DNA of 51,753 nucleotides from Ruminiclostridium sp. (GTDB taxonomy: Bacteria > Bacillota > Clostridia > Oscillospirales > Ruminococcaceae), in assembly GCA_017935365.1 (NCBI GenBank), contig JAGBHT010000026.1, positions 1-51,753 of the forward strand, read 5' to 3'. A program made the translations under genes and the position numbers. Positions 9,083 to 17,319 of the stretch are shown piece by piece (the stretch's first letter is position 1; each line of letters opens with the position of its first letter). The notes under the pieces were generated by a model that saw only the letters and a program-made list of their open reading frames with translations, was not told the origin of the DNA and searched no databases.

Positions 9083-9554
9083 ACTGTACAAACCTCTCCG
9101 TCGGGGCTTTGTACCCCATAAACGTTGCGTAGTCGTTCCATCTGTCCGTTATTTCGTACAGCGTGGAATACGTAAATTCTTCCTCCGTCCGTCCCATAAT
9201 ATCTATAAACAGACTGCGAAGCTTCTTGAAGTCAGGCTTTTCTTCTGTCGGCTTACTTCCCACTATCGGCGCAGGAAGTGCGGCGGTCGTAGCGGCAAGC
9301 ACCCTGTCCTGCAGGTATTCCTGCGACAGTTCTTTTATCATATATGCCACTATCTCGGAACGCTTTACAGAGTCGGCTCCCAGTTCATCAAAGCAACATC
9401 TGAGCCCTGCTCTGATGTAGTCAAGCGGTAGAGGGAATGTCAGTTCAAACGGGCTGATGCCCTTTTCTTCCGCTTCTATAAACGCTTTTATGTCATATCG
9501 CAGATATAAAGTATCTGTGATGTAAATTTTCTTGTTTAAAAGTTCTGTGAACAC
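9072..9554 (-). CDS. Tail assembly chaperone-like protein
   Basis: 160 residues just after the major tail protein, the usual place for the gpG-type chaperone that coats the tape measure. Sequence is acidic and helical, with LRSLFIDIMGRTEEEF and a tryptophan-bearing ITDRWNDYATFMGYKAP tail. It overlaps the terminase start by 11 bases. In most phages a frameshifted gpGT partner and then the tape measure follow; here TerL follows. A slippery frameshift site was not identified. Function is assigned mainly from position. Confidence 0.6.
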   Translation of the reverse strand: MFTELLNKKIYITDTLYLRYDIKAFIEAEEKGISPFELTFPLPLDYIRAGLRCCFDELGADSVKRSEIVAYMIKELSQEYLQDRVLAATTAALPAPIVGSKPTEEKPDFKKLRSLFIDIMGRTEEEFTYSTLYEITDRWNDYATFMGYKAPTERFVQYDD

Positions 9555-9580
9555 ATCGAATCTCCTTTATAGATAATTTT

Positions 9581-9600
9581 CGGGGCAGTTTCCCGCCCCG
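9581..9600. terminator. GC-rich stem-loop between tail tube and chaperone genes
   Basis: Six-base perfect stem CGGGGC/GCCCCG with an 8-base loop. There is no T-run on the minus strand, so it is probably an mRNA stability or partial attenuation element that reduces expression below the abundant tail tube protein. Confidence 0.45.
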
Positions 9601-9618
9601 TCATATCTGTACTTTTTT

Positions 9619-10230
9619 TTACGCTTCAGCTACAATAACGCCCGAAGCGGTCGCAAACCATGCGTCAATGCTCGCCTTGTCTGTAACGGGATCAAGACCC
9701 TTTACACAGTACATATCAACGCCTGTGTTGATAAGCGCCTTGTAGTTTGCCTGCAGTGCAAGGCTATTGAATGTTACGCCGTTCTCATCAGTCGTCTGTA
9801 CGTTCTCGCCCTGTGAAGTGAACTTGCACTTGGGGAACTTATACAGGTTTATCTTGCCGTCTGATGTCATAGTGCTGAAGATGCACATTACATCGGGTAC
9901 AACATCGTCCTTACCGCTTTCGAGCACGCCTGTTGACGTATTTACCTTTGCGCCGAAAAGCGCCACCTCGTCAGCGGAGTTTGTGTTCACAATTGTTACG
10001 TCAAGCGTACCGCCTGCCTTAGCTACATAGCTGTCGACCTCAACGCCGCTTGCATACTGCGATGCGCTGTTCATCTTAGGAGTGTACTTTGTTGTGATGA
10101 GTATGTCCTTAATCTCGGTCACATCACCGTATGTCAGTGTATCGGCGTTATCCGTTGTCAGCGGCGCATACGCAAAACGCTTGGTGCACACAGCCGACTT
10201 ACGATCTGTACCCTGTGTTACTTTTGCCAT
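9619..10230 (-). CDS. Major tail tube protein
   Basis: 203 residues, beta-rich. Conserved-looking blocks are DILITTKYTPKMNSASQYASG, GGTLDVTIVNTNSADEVALFG and the C-terminal KALINTGVDMYCVKG, which match phi13-type phage major tail proteins. It forms the tail tube. It follows the tail terminator gene by two bases and precedes a GC-rich hairpin and the chaperone, the standard order. No lesion seen. Confidence 0.85.
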   Translation of the reverse strand: MAKVTQGTDRKSAVCTKRFAYAPLTTDNADTLTYGDVTEIKDILITTKYTPKMNSASQYASGVEVDSYVAKAGGTLDVTIVNTNSADEVALFGAKVNTSTGVLESGKDDVVPDVMCIFSTMTSDGKINLYKFPKCKFTSQGENVQTTDENGVTFNSLALQANYKALINTGVDMYCVKGLDPVTDKASIDAWFATASGVIVAEA

Positions 10231-10232
10231 AA

Positions 10233-10577
10233 TTATGTCCTTTCCTCATAGAGCGTAAACTCCATGACTAAAATTTTTCTGTTGGGATAAACATCAAACT
10301 GCGACAGATCGGTAGTGCCGGTAAATATACCGCCTACATTCTCTATCGCCGTCTGCGTTTTGTCATACAGCTCAATGTCTGCCTGTGGCGAAAATACGCT
10401 CACAGACAACGCATACTGCCGTATATTTGCCCTGCCGGAGCTGAAGAACGTATCTCTGTACGATAAATTGTACACTGCATACGTTTCCGGTTCTTCGCCG
10501 TCCTCAAACTCAGGCATATAGCTGTAAAAATGCTCAAATACCGCCGAGAGCGCCGAATCAATCTTTTCTGTTATCAT
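10233..10577 (-). CDS. Tail terminator / tail completion protein
   Basis: 114 residues. The N-terminal helix (KIDSALSAVFEHFYSYMP), the TYAVYNLSYRD strand and the C-terminal YPNRKILVMEFTLYEE fit the small tail-terminator family that caps the tail tube at the neck. It lies between the head-tail adaptor and the major tail protein, separated by two bases on each side, as expected. Assignment rests on position plus general fold. Confidence 0.65.
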   Translation of the reverse strand: MITEKIDSALSAVFEHFYSYMPEFEDGEEPETYAVYNLSYRDTFFSSGRANIRQYALSVSVFSPQADIELYDKTQTAIENVGGIFTGTTDLSQFDVYPNRKILVMEFTLYEERT

Positions 10578-10579
10578 TG

Positions 10580-10879
10580 TCAGCCTCCTCTCGCCAGTAT
10601 CAGCTTTATGTGCAGGTCGCTGTCAGCCGCTCCGGTCGTTTCGACGTGATACCGCTTGCCATCAATCTGTACGATCGACTGACCGCTGTATTCACGCCGC
10701 CACATATACACGGTAAGCTCTGACTTGTATCCTGCCGTTTCGGCGGCATATTTTGCCGTTACGCCAGGCTCGGAAACCTTTGCGTATACGGTCTTTACTG
10801 CCCTGTCCGCTTTGCCCTGCGAGCCGTTTTTCTGCTCGGAGGATATGAGTGTGATTTTTCTGTTAAATGTCATTCTCAT
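10580..10879 (-). CDS. Head-tail adaptor (head closure) protein
   Basis: 99 residues, basic and beta-rich: MRMTFNRKITLIS, KTVYAKVSEPG, ELTVYMWRREYSG and VQIDGKRYHVE. This is the layout of the SPP1 gp16-like / phage head-tail joining family, which closes the connector. ATG 10879 and ATG 10873 are both possible starts. It overlaps the upstream connector gene by 17 bases and leads into the tail terminator. Confidence 0.75.
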   Translation of the reverse strand: MRMTFNRKITLISSEQKNGSQGKADRAVKTVYAKVSEPGVTAKYAAETAGYKSELTVYMWRREYSGQSIVQIDGKRYHVETTGAADSDLHIKLILARGG

Positions 10880-11168
10880 TCACTCCGTTCAGCAGATTTA
10901 TGCTGTGCAGGGCGAGTATCTGAGCGGTCACGGGGTTCTGTGACGCTCTGTCAGACGAGAAGTCACGTGAGGAATACATATCGTTTATAAGCACTAAGTA
11001 AGCCACCGTGATGTCTTCGTATTCGTCTATCTGAGTATCATCAAGCCCCGTATAGCCCTTGATATAGGATTTCGCCGCTCCGGCACAAATTTCAAGCATT
11101 CCGTCCTCGTCATCGCTGACACCGCAGAATGCTTTAATCTTTGCGCTTGTTACCTCGCTTAGCTTCAC
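10863..11168 (-). CDS. Head-tail connector (gp6-like)
   Basis: 101 residues, nearly all alpha-helical: MKLSEVTSAKIKAFCGV, MLEICAGAAKSYIKGYTG and ITVAYLVLINDMYSSRD. The YI-GYTGL core and the acidic N-terminal half are typical of HK97 gp6-type connectors that form the ring below the portal. Its start is inside the 3' end of the 57-residue gene. Position between capsid and head-tail adaptor supports the call. Confidence 0.8.
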   Translation of the reverse strand: MKLSEVTSAKIKAFCGVSDDEDGMLEICAGAAKSYIKGYTGLDDTQIDEYEDITVAYLVLINDMYSSRDFSSDRASQNPVTAQILALHSINLLNGVNENDI

Positions 11169-11307
11169 TTTTCTCCTCCTTGTCTACAGGCACTATGTAC
11201 CCGCAGGAGAGCAGGTCGTTCAGCACAGGACCGGCGGGAAGCTCACGCTCCTCGCCCTTTGCCATACTGACGGTGCCTGAAAAGTTGGTCGTTGCCTTTA
11301 CTATCAT
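11134..11307 (-). CDS. Small phage protein after the capsid gene (57 aa)
   Basis: ATG 11307 follows GGAGGCTAATA; the capsid stop is three bases upstream. The product MIVKATTNFSGTVSMAKGE continues through ELPAGPVLNDLL and a C-terminal basic tail rich in K, E and R. Small proteins with a G-x-V-P pattern at this place are common in HK97-type phages. It overlaps the connector gene by 35 bases. Role unknown, possibly head assembly. Confidence 0.7.
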   Translation of the reverse strand: MIVKATTNFSGTVSMAKGEERELPAGPVLNDLLSCGYIVPVDKEEKSEAKRGNKRKD

Positions 11308-11309
11308 TA

Positions 11310-12461
11310 TTAGCCTCCTGCCTTCTTCATTTTAAGGGCGGCAATCTTCTGGGCATTCTCGACCTTTGCGTCAATCTCCACCCAGGCAATAACGCCGACA
11401 GCGTGCTGTGTTGCGTACTTTTCGTTGAGTATCTGGATAGACACATCTTCGGAGGTCTTTACGGCAAGACCGCTCATATCGCCGTAGTAGATAGCTGTCT
11501 TTTCGGAAGCAATAGCCGATACGCTGTCGGTTGTGTATACGGGCTTGCCAAAAAGTGTATAGCCCCACTTTGCCGTTGCATCGGGATTGAGGATATATCT
11601 GCCCTCGTTGTCCTTGAGCTTTCTTATAGCGGTTCTTGTAGCCTTGTTCATGATCCAGCAGGCGTTATCCTGATATACGTCGGGGATTGTTTCCTGCAGG
11701 TCGATAAGCTCATCTGCCGTGATAGCTGTTGCCGATGCGGTCGTTACCACCTGTGTAACACCTGCGGCAAGACCGTCTATCTTGCTTGCTGTGCCGTTGA
11801 TAAGCTGGTTTTCGATCCACTTTGCCGCCGCAATTGAAACCTCGTTAATAACGTATGAAACGATGTCAAACTGCGAGTTGTTGATAAGGCTTCTTGAAAC
11901 CTTAGAGAGTGCGCCTGCAAGATAGCCCTTGAGTTCAATGCTGAGGAACTTACCCGATGTGCTTGCAAGGTCCGTAAACTCTGTGGCATAAGCCATTGAG
12001 ATAGCCTGCGTTCCTTCGTCGTAGTAGGGAATCGAGAGAGTACCTGCAAGCGTGTATCTCGTTGCCATCTGATAGATAGGGCAGATGTCGATAACCTTAC
12101 GGATTATCTTGTTTGCGATAGTCGCAGGGATAACTGCGCCGTTATCGCCCTTTGTCAGATTGACATCTTCTCTCGTTTCGACTATCTGACCTGTACGCAG
12201 ATAGTTTTCGAAGGCTCTTGTTTCTGCCTGTTCCTTGTCGGTTGCTGTGCCATTTGACTTTGCGGAGTTCAGATTAAGTGCGTTCTGTTCCTCAATAGAG
12301 CGGATCGTCTTGTTCAGCGCTTCGACTTCCGCCTTCTTAGCGTCATAGTCTGTCTGCTCCTCTGTTGTCATCGCTCTTGTTTCTGCTGTAGCCTTATCGC
12401 AGAGCGTCTTCATATCTGCGATAAGAGCATTTCTCTTTTCGATGAGTGCTTTTAAATTCAT
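11310..12461 (-). CDS. HK97-type major capsid protein
   Basis: 383 residues. Residues 1-65 form a charged coiled coil (MNLKALIEKRNALIADM), the delta/scaffolding domain that is cleaved during maturation. The HK97 fold follows with VIPATIANKIIRKV, SRSLINNSQFDIVSYV, GTASKIDGL and GKPVYTTDSVSA. The C-terminus ends KIAALKMKKAGG. It overlaps the protease start region by four bases. Order protease-capsid-connector is canonical. Confidence 0.95.
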   Translation of the reverse strand: MNLKALIEKRNALIADMKTLCDKATAETRAMTTEEQTDYDAKKAEVEALNKTIRSIEEQNALNLNSAKSNGTATDKEQAETRAFENYLRTGQIVETREDVNLTKGDNGAVIPATIANKIIRKVIDICPIYQMATRYTLAGTLSIPYYDEGTQAISMAYATEFTDLASTSGKFLSIELKGYLAGALSKVSRSLINNSQFDIVSYVINEVSIAAAKWIENQLINGTASKIDGLAAGVTQVVTTASATAITADELIDLQETIPDVYQDNACWIMNKATRTAIRKLKDNEGRYILNPDATAKWGYTLFGKPVYTTDSVSAIASEKTAIYYGDMSGLAVKTSEDVSIQILNEKYATQHAVGVIAWVEIDAKVENAQKIAALKMKKAGG

Positions 12462-13075
12462 ACTGTTTCCTTTCCGTCGGAGTAATCCGACATAAGCTGT
12501 AAAATTTCTATTTCTTTGTTGTAATCGGGGATAAATTCCCGGATTTCACCTGTTACCTCGACCGTATCGTTTCCGGCACTGCGCTGTTCCGTCACGGTCG
12601 TTTCTTCACCTCTTGCTTCTATCGATGTGGCGATATACGCAGGATTGCAGTTAAGAATTGACACCTCGTGCAGTGTCAGCCCTGTTATCATTCTGCGCTG
12701 TACTCCCTCATCGCACGGCTCAAGGTGCGCCTGAGCACCCGAAAAGCCGAAGCTCCACCCTGTCAGATGTCCCGCCCTGGCTTCTGCAATCACTTCTCTG
12801 TCGGTGATGTCGGCTTCTGCGTGAAGTCCTATGCTGTCCTCATGCAGTTTAAGCGTTCCGTCTGTAGTGTCAAGGACCTTGCTGTGATTGAATCTCAGCT
12901 CAACCTTTGGATGATCTTTAAGGCTTTTCGCAAACGTACCGCTTACGATACGCTCAACAAACGGCGTTGTCATACCCGGTGCCATTGACGCAGGCAGACG
13001 CTTGCTGTCACGCTCGACAGCGTTTACATATCCGCTGATGTGCATAAGATCAGCAGAACGGATTTCGATTTTCAT
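12458..13075 (-). CDS. HK97 family prohead protease
   Basis: ATG 13075 follows AAAGGAGTGATAAAA, so the GTG at 13084 is inside the ribosome site and rejected; 205 residues. Landmarks are ERIVSGTFAKSL, ELRFNHSKVLD (catalytic His region), HLTGWSFGFSG (catalytic Ser region) and LHEVSILNCNPAY. This is the U35 serine protease that cuts the capsid delta domain. The C-terminal third is acidic and variable. A hairpin plus methylase gene sits upstream instead of the portal. Confidence 0.93.
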   Translation of the reverse strand: MKIEIRSADLMHISGYVNAVERDSKRLPASMAPGMTTPFVERIVSGTFAKSLKDHPKVELRFNHSKVLDTTDGTLKLHEDSIGLHAEADITDREVIAEARAGHLTGWSFGFSGAQAHLEPCDEGVQRRMITGLTLHEVSILNCNPAYIATSIEARGEETTVTEQRSAGNDTVEVTGEIREFIPDYNKEIEILQLMSDYSDGKETV

Positions 13076-13105
13076 TTTTATCACTCCTTTCTGTGTTTTG
13101 GGTAT

Positions 13106-13131
13106 AAAAATACCGCCCTCGTGGAGCGGTA
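13106..13131 (-). terminator. Terminator after the N6-methylase gene
   Basis: Stem TACCGC/GCGGTA around a 9-base loop, then TTTTTATACC on the minus strand. It starts four bases after the methylase stop and would separate the methylase from the protease and capsid genes. Confidence 0.75.
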
Positions 13132-13134
13132 AAA

Positions 13135-14658
13135 TTATTGAATACTGATTTTCCCGGACATCAGATCAGGAAGAAGCGCATCTCTAAACTCAGCAAGGAA
13201 TATGTTTTCCTGCTCGTTTAAATACATAATATGCTGCTTCCACATTTGAAAAACTGCCGTAAAAATCGTTGACAAATGTTCAGGATTATTTGCTTTGAAT
13301 GTAAATTCATTCTTATTTTTCGTAAACTGAATATAATCTTGCTTTAAAATGCTTTGACCAGAAATTTTCTTGTAAAATTCGTTTTGCTCGTTATAGGCTG
13401 TGTCTGCTTTAAATATCGCAACATCAAGCCCTAAAGCCTTTGCAAGTGTTTCGTTTATTACGAGCTTGCAAGAATTTTTCTCTGTAATTATTCGGTTAAT
13501 ATCGCTCATTATTTCGGAATAATCTCTATGAACAGCTATATATTCTTCAAGCTCCATGTATTTCGCAGGACTTAAAGAATAATTCATACTTTTTATGTCC
13601 TGCATTCCAGGAGCTGCCGACAATCCGACATTAACAGAACGCTTCGATATAATATCAACTATTTGCTGGATATTATCATCAGAAAGCACATTGAAAGTTT
13701 TCTTGTAAACTCTGTTTTCGTGAGTGCTTCCGCCAAATTGCCCTCTTTGCTCTCTTTCAACCTGCACACAATTCTTTCTCATATCTATCATTGAAACAAC
13801 TGTTGTTTGACGTTCTTTTTTTAGCGTGTAAACACACGTTGAAATATCGGTGCATTCAAACATTTTGCCAGGTACAAGAACGATGCTATCGACAAGATTG
13901 TTATTAATAAGTTGTTCCATGATGCTTTGCTCTAACTGGTTTTTTTGCTCAAGAACAGAACAAGGAAGTATCATTCCGCAAGTCTTCGCAGACTGTATTC
14001 CTGCAAGTATAAAAGCATAATCAGCGCAACTGTTAGGCGGAACTCCGTATTTGTACCGTTCGTTAAGAGCCGCAAACGGAGGCGGCGTAAACTTCAGATG
14101 ATAAGGAGGATTTGATATACATATATCAGCTGTAATCTCCACGGGGACTGGGATTTCTTGAATTTCCGAGTATTTCTCGCCTTTAGTCATTCTATAAGCT
14201 GTGTATTGTTCTTCTTCAAGCACATTTCCGTGAATTACAACGCCGCTTATATTTCTGATGGCGAGATTGAATATAAGAAAAGGGATAACCCGTTCGTCAA
14301 GCTCTTGACATATAAAACTGCAATCTTTGTTCAAATTCCATGCTTGAACTGTCAAAGCGCCAGAGCCTGCACACATATCATAAACTTTACCGCCATTCTG
14401 AATGCCGACTATGGAGCAAAGTGCTTTTGCAAGACTTTTCGGCGTGTAATCCTGCATTTTTTCTTTTCTGTCCGCCATATAATACTGAAAAATCGGCTGA
14501 AGATTATCTACCGACAAGTCGGGAAAAGTTTTTATCCATTCGTCAAAAAAAGCGTTTTTAGATGAGAAAAGCACCTGCAATAACTTCTGCGGTGCTTCTT
14601 CAACCTTTTCAATTTTTAGCATTGTGGCAAACTTCGTTGCCAACTCTGTAAGTTCCAT
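13135..14658 (-). CDS. N6-adenine DNA methylase inserted in the head module
   Basis: ATG 14658 is chosen (AAAGAGGTAATA upstream); 507 residues. SAM-binding motif I is VYDMCAGSGALT (near 100) and catalytic motif IV is SNPPYHLKF (near 200), as in HsdM-like type I/IIG methylases. The C-terminal part is helical and ends LLPDLMSGKI, a motif usually seen at the end of HsdS-like or M-linked specificity regions. No endonuclease gene adjoins. Hairpins flank both sides and a 16-bp palindrome lies upstream, so it looks like an independently regulated cargo gene that methylates phage or host DNA (inference). Confidence 0.85.
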   Translation of the reverse strand: MELTELATKFATMLKIEKVEEAPQKLLQVLFSSKNAFFDEWIKTFPDLSVDNLQPIFQYYMADRKEKMQDYTPKSLAKALCSIVGIQNGGKVYDMCAGSGALTVQAWNLNKDCSFICQELDERVIPFLIFNLAIRNISGVVIHGNVLEEEQYTAYRMTKGEKYSEIQEIPVPVEITADICISNPPYHLKFTPPPFAALNERYKYGVPPNSCADYAFILAGIQSAKTCGMILPCSVLEQKNQLEQSIMEQLINNNLVDSIVLVPGKMFECTDISTCVYTLKKERQTTVVSMIDMRKNCVQVEREQRGQFGGSTHENRVYKKTFNVLSDDNIQQIVDIISKRSVNVGLSAAPGMQDIKSMNYSLSPAKYMELEEYIAVHRDYSEIMSDINRIITEKNSCKLVINETLAKALGLDVAIFKADTAYNEQNEFYKKISGQSILKQDYIQFTKNKNEFTFKANNPEHLSTIFTAVFQMWKQHIMYLNEQENIFLAEFRDALLPDLMSGKISIQ

Positions 14659-14688
14659 TATTACCTCTTTCGTGCAAGTTAAAATCAA

Positions 14689-14704
14689 GTGCAATCAATT
14701 GCAC
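14689..14704. promoter_or_regulatory. 16-bp palindrome upstream of the methylase
   Basis: GTGCAATCAATTGCAC is a perfect 7+2+7 inverted repeat 31 bases before ATG 14658. A further half-site-like GTGCAA lies at 14672-14677. This looks like an operator, perhaps for autoregulation of the methylase; the binding protein is unknown. Confidence 0.4.
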
Positions 14705-14714
14705 ACGGGCATAA

Positions 14715-14739
14715 GAAAACCGCTCTTGTTAAGAGCGGT
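14715..14739 (-). terminator. Terminator between the 105-aa gene and the methylase
   Basis: Perfect 9-bp stem ACCGCTCTT/AAGAGCGGT with a short loop, then TTTTCTTAT on the minus strand. It follows the acidic 105-residue gene. Confidence 0.78.
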
Positions 14740-14753
14740 CGTCATATTCAATT

Positions 14754-15071
14754 TCATTCTTCGTCCTCGTCATCTTCCCACTCAGAAGCGCAGGGTGGTA
14801 AACCGTCCGGTGTTATCTCGTCAAAATACTTGCACGTATCTTCGACTGTTGCTTTCGGATTTTTTTCTAAATAATCTATGACTTTATCTGCCGTCTGATA
14901 TTGCTCTGGGGCTTCAAGAAGGCAGATAAAACTCATATATACATCATAATTTTTACGTGAAACGTCATCGTTTGGCGGGTATATATATTCAGGAATTGTA
15001 TCCGCAAAACGTTCTATAATACGTTTTTGATATTCTGATTGATATTTTCCGTACAGTTCTTCTTTTTTCAT
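14754..15071 (-). CDS. Acidic protein of unknown function next to the portal gene
   Basis: ATG 15071 follows GGAGGCAGAATTAGTT, directly overlapping the portal's last codons; 105 residues. The sequence is helical (MKKEELYGKYQSEYQKRI, YMSFICLLEAPEQYQT) and ends in the very acidic SEWEDDEDEE. No family recognised. Small acidic proteins immediately after a gene with a C-terminal effector-like extension often act as immunity or binding partners. That reading is inference from context only. Confidence 0.7.
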   Translation of the reverse strand: MKKEELYGKYQSEYQKRIIERFADTIPEYIYPPNDDVSRKNYDVYMSFICLLEAPEQYQTADKVIDYLEKNPKATVEDTCKYFDEITPDGLPPCASEWEDDEDEE

Positions 15072-15073
15072 AA

Positions 15074-16642
15074 CTAATTCTGCCTCCATTTCTTTCGTAT
15101 AATTATGCCGCCCTCTCCGTCTGATTCTACTTTATAACGATACTTGCCTTTACTTATATATCCACTTTCTCCTTTTTTGCTACCCGGATAAATTGTATTA
15201 AACTCTCCGCACAGCTTTACATAAGTCTTTGGCTTTACCTGTATACCGCTGTGATTTCTCTGCGGTGACGGTGCATATTTTGTTTTAGTCTGTGCTTCAT
15301 AAACCGTAGTCACTGTACCGTCATCACTGACCGTAACGGATTTAATTTTCCCGCCCGGTGCATTTGTAAACTTACCGTCTTTGGCGTGATAAGTGTTTTC
15401 TCTCTTTTCTGCTATTATACCACCCTCATCACCGCTTTGCAAGCCTGCATCGTCAATTTTAGCATGGCTATCGGTATTCGGCGTGTATATCTGCTTTGTC
15501 ATAGGGTCGTAAAGCACATCGTTAAGTCCGAGCTTGATAAAGTCAAGTCCGAGCGGCGCAAGGTTTTCCTTGAAGCGTATTTCATCCGGCTGTAAGAAGT
15601 TTGCCGCAAGACCTATCTGATACGCCTGATAGCGTGTCAGAATATCCGCTTTCAGAAGCTCGGAAGTATCTATGATAAAATACTTGTTATGCTTTTCTTT
15701 CTCAAGAAGCAATGCCCTGTTAAGTGCCATTTCAAACGCTGAAACGACAGGTAATACGGCTGTCCTTATGCTGTTGATATACGTTCTGTCATCGGCTCTG
15801 CCCGACAGCACATCGGGAGATAAGCCAAACAGCATTGCTATCTGCTCTGCATTTGTCACCTTGTTCTGATTTAACTGCATCTCAACGGCGGTGGAACTGC
15901 TTTCCTTGAAGTCGAGCCCGTTCTGCAGTATCATCATACCGTCACCGTTGTTGCTATAAAGCTTTCTCCATGCTTCACGTATATCCTTCATAGCTAGCTC
16001 GTCTACTCTGTGCTCAGTGCGCAGAAAGCCCTTCTTGTTACCGCCTCTGCGGCTCATCGCCTTTTCAAGCTGTAACAGCATATAGCTTGATGTCAAGAGC
16101 GTGGGATTCTCGGCAAGTATGCTTACTCCCTTTCCGCCGTCAACGCTGTTACGGCTGAGAATGACAAAATCCCACGGATTGTATACTCTGCCGTCAACAA
16201 GCATACGGAGCGTCTTATAAATAGCGTCAGAATTTTTCTCCACACTTACAGCACTGTCACGGACATATCTGAGAGCCGAAACCTCGTTTCCGCTTCGCTC
16301 TATGTGCATATATCCCGCTCCGTCAAGAAGCATATCACGGATAACCGCACGCTTTATTTCTGTCGGGTTCAGAGTATCGCCCGATTCTTCGTTCAGCAGA
16401 TACAGGCGGTTATCCTCAGTGATTTCCGCCGCTGTCTGAACTTCGTCATTGCTGTTGTACAGCCTTATCGGCAGACTTGCTATTGTGCCGGCTATAAAAT
16501 TAACAGCCGCTGAAACCGCAGGGATCTCAAGTGCCTGTTCTCTCGTTATATTGCTTATCTGCTTTAGCCCGAAAGCGACTTCAATATCCGTGCCTTCAGT
16601 TTCACGTCTGAATATCTTATCAAACAGTTTCACTGCTCTCAC
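15074..16642 (-). CDS. HK97 family portal protein with extra C-terminal domain
   Basis: 522 residues. The first about 400 match HK97-type portals: TREQALEIPAVSAAVNFIA, PWDFVILSRNSVDGGKGVS, MLFGLSPDVLSGRADD and LGLNDVLYDPMTKQIYTPN. Portals of this type usually end near there. A further about 120 residues follow: a linker (EKRENTYHAKDGKFTNAPGG) and a compact beta-rich unit with FNTIYPGSKKGESGYISKGK and KYRYKVESDGEGG. The extension may be a polymorphic effector-like domain carried on the portal (inference). It overlaps TerS by 23 bases; no terL lies between them. Confidence 0.92.
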   Translation of the reverse strand: MRAVKLFDKIFRRETEGTDIEVAFGLKQISNITREQALEIPAVSAAVNFIAGTIASLPIRLYNSNDEVQTAAEITEDNRLYLLNEESGDTLNPTEIKRAVIRDMLLDGAGYMHIERSGNEVSALRYVRDSAVSVEKNSDAIYKTLRMLVDGRVYNPWDFVILSRNSVDGGKGVSILAENPTLLTSSYMLLQLEKAMSRRGGNKKGFLRTEHRVDELAMKDIREAWRKLYSNNGDGMMILQNGLDFKESSSTAVEMQLNQNKVTNAEQIAMLFGLSPDVLSGRADDRTYINSIRTAVLPVVSAFEMALNRALLLEKEKHNKYFIIDTSELLKADILTRYQAYQIGLAANFLQPDEIRFKENLAPLGLDFIKLGLNDVLYDPMTKQIYTPNTDSHAKIDDAGLQSGDEGGIIAEKRENTYHAKDGKFTNAPGGKIKSVTVSDDGTVTTVYEAQTKTKYAPSPQRNHSGIQVKPKTYVKLCGEFNTIYPGSKKGESGYISKGKYRYKVESDGEGGIIIRKKWRQN

Positions 16643-17186
16643 CTCCCTGTAATATTTTCATCAAAGCGTCATCTTCGGGCTTTTCCGCCTGCTTCGGTAT
16701 TGCTCTGATAGCGGAAAGTACCGTCCAGCCGTTTTCCTTTTCAATGTCGCTCATCATTTTTCGCTTTTGCATTATTATCTTGTCAAGGTCGGCTATCTTT
16801 GCAAGTGCTCCGGACATCAGCTTTGTAAACTTCATCAGCTCATCGCCTGTTATTTCCTCGTCCGATAAATTATTAAAAGCTATCTCAATCTTCGACAGCA
16901 CCGCTCTTTGCGTTACTGCATCCGCTTTGACAGAGTTTACTTCGCTGTACAGCTCGCAGTATCGGTTGATGCTTGCTCCGTACAGCGCATCGTTTTTCTG
17001 TATCGTGCTGAGTAACTTTGTCAGCCGCAGGTACTCCTTGTGCGCTATCGGATCAGCCTTTACACAGTCACGCTCAAAGCACTTCTGACCTGTGAGCATA
17101 GCCGCTTCGGCTTTCTCACGGGCTTCTTTTTCTTTTTTTGTTCTGTGTCCCGCACAGTTGTCTATCGTTTTTGCTCCTCTGGGCAT
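16620..17186 (-). CDS. terS: Terminase small subunit (P27-like)
   Basis: 188 residues. A basic start (MPRGAKTIDNCAGHRTKKEK) is followed by AHKEYLRLTKLLSTIQK, INRYCELYSEV and helices to the C-terminus, as in P27-type TerS proteins that recognise the packaging site. It sits one gene after HNH, the normal HNH-TerS pairing of cos-type phages. It overlaps the portal by 23 bases; TerL, usually next, is elsewhere. Confidence 0.8.
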   Translation of the reverse strand: MPRGAKTIDNCAGHRTKKEKEAREKAEAAMLTGQKCFERDCVKADPIAHKEYLRLTKLLSTIQKNDALYGASINRYCELYSEVNSVKADAVTQRAVLSKIEIAFNNLSDEEITGDELMKFTKLMSGALAKIADLDKIIMQKRKMMSDIEKENGWTVLSAIRAIPKQAEKPEDDALMKILQGGESSETV

Positions 17187-17319
17187 ATACTCACTCCTTT
17201 CAAAGTCATATCGGGAATATATCGTGTAAAGAGGTGGCGGTCAGATGTCAGACCGGGACCCCTCAAAAATCGTAAGGGTAGGGGGTACACTATATATTGT
17301 GGTGTATAGCGTTATACCA
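17187..17319. other. Candidate cos / packaging region
   Basis: The gap between HNH and TerS has ACCGGGACCCC and a GTAGGGGGTAC stretch, two near-repeats of ACTATATNTTGTGG, and an imperfect palindrome GGTGTATAGCGTTATACC between them. HNH-TerS phages cut cohesive ends near this place. The nick positions cannot be read from the sequence. Confidence 0.35.

Noticed and set aside
11292..11837. 181-codon plus-strand frame opposite the capsid gene
   Set aside because: Shadow of the major capsid protein.
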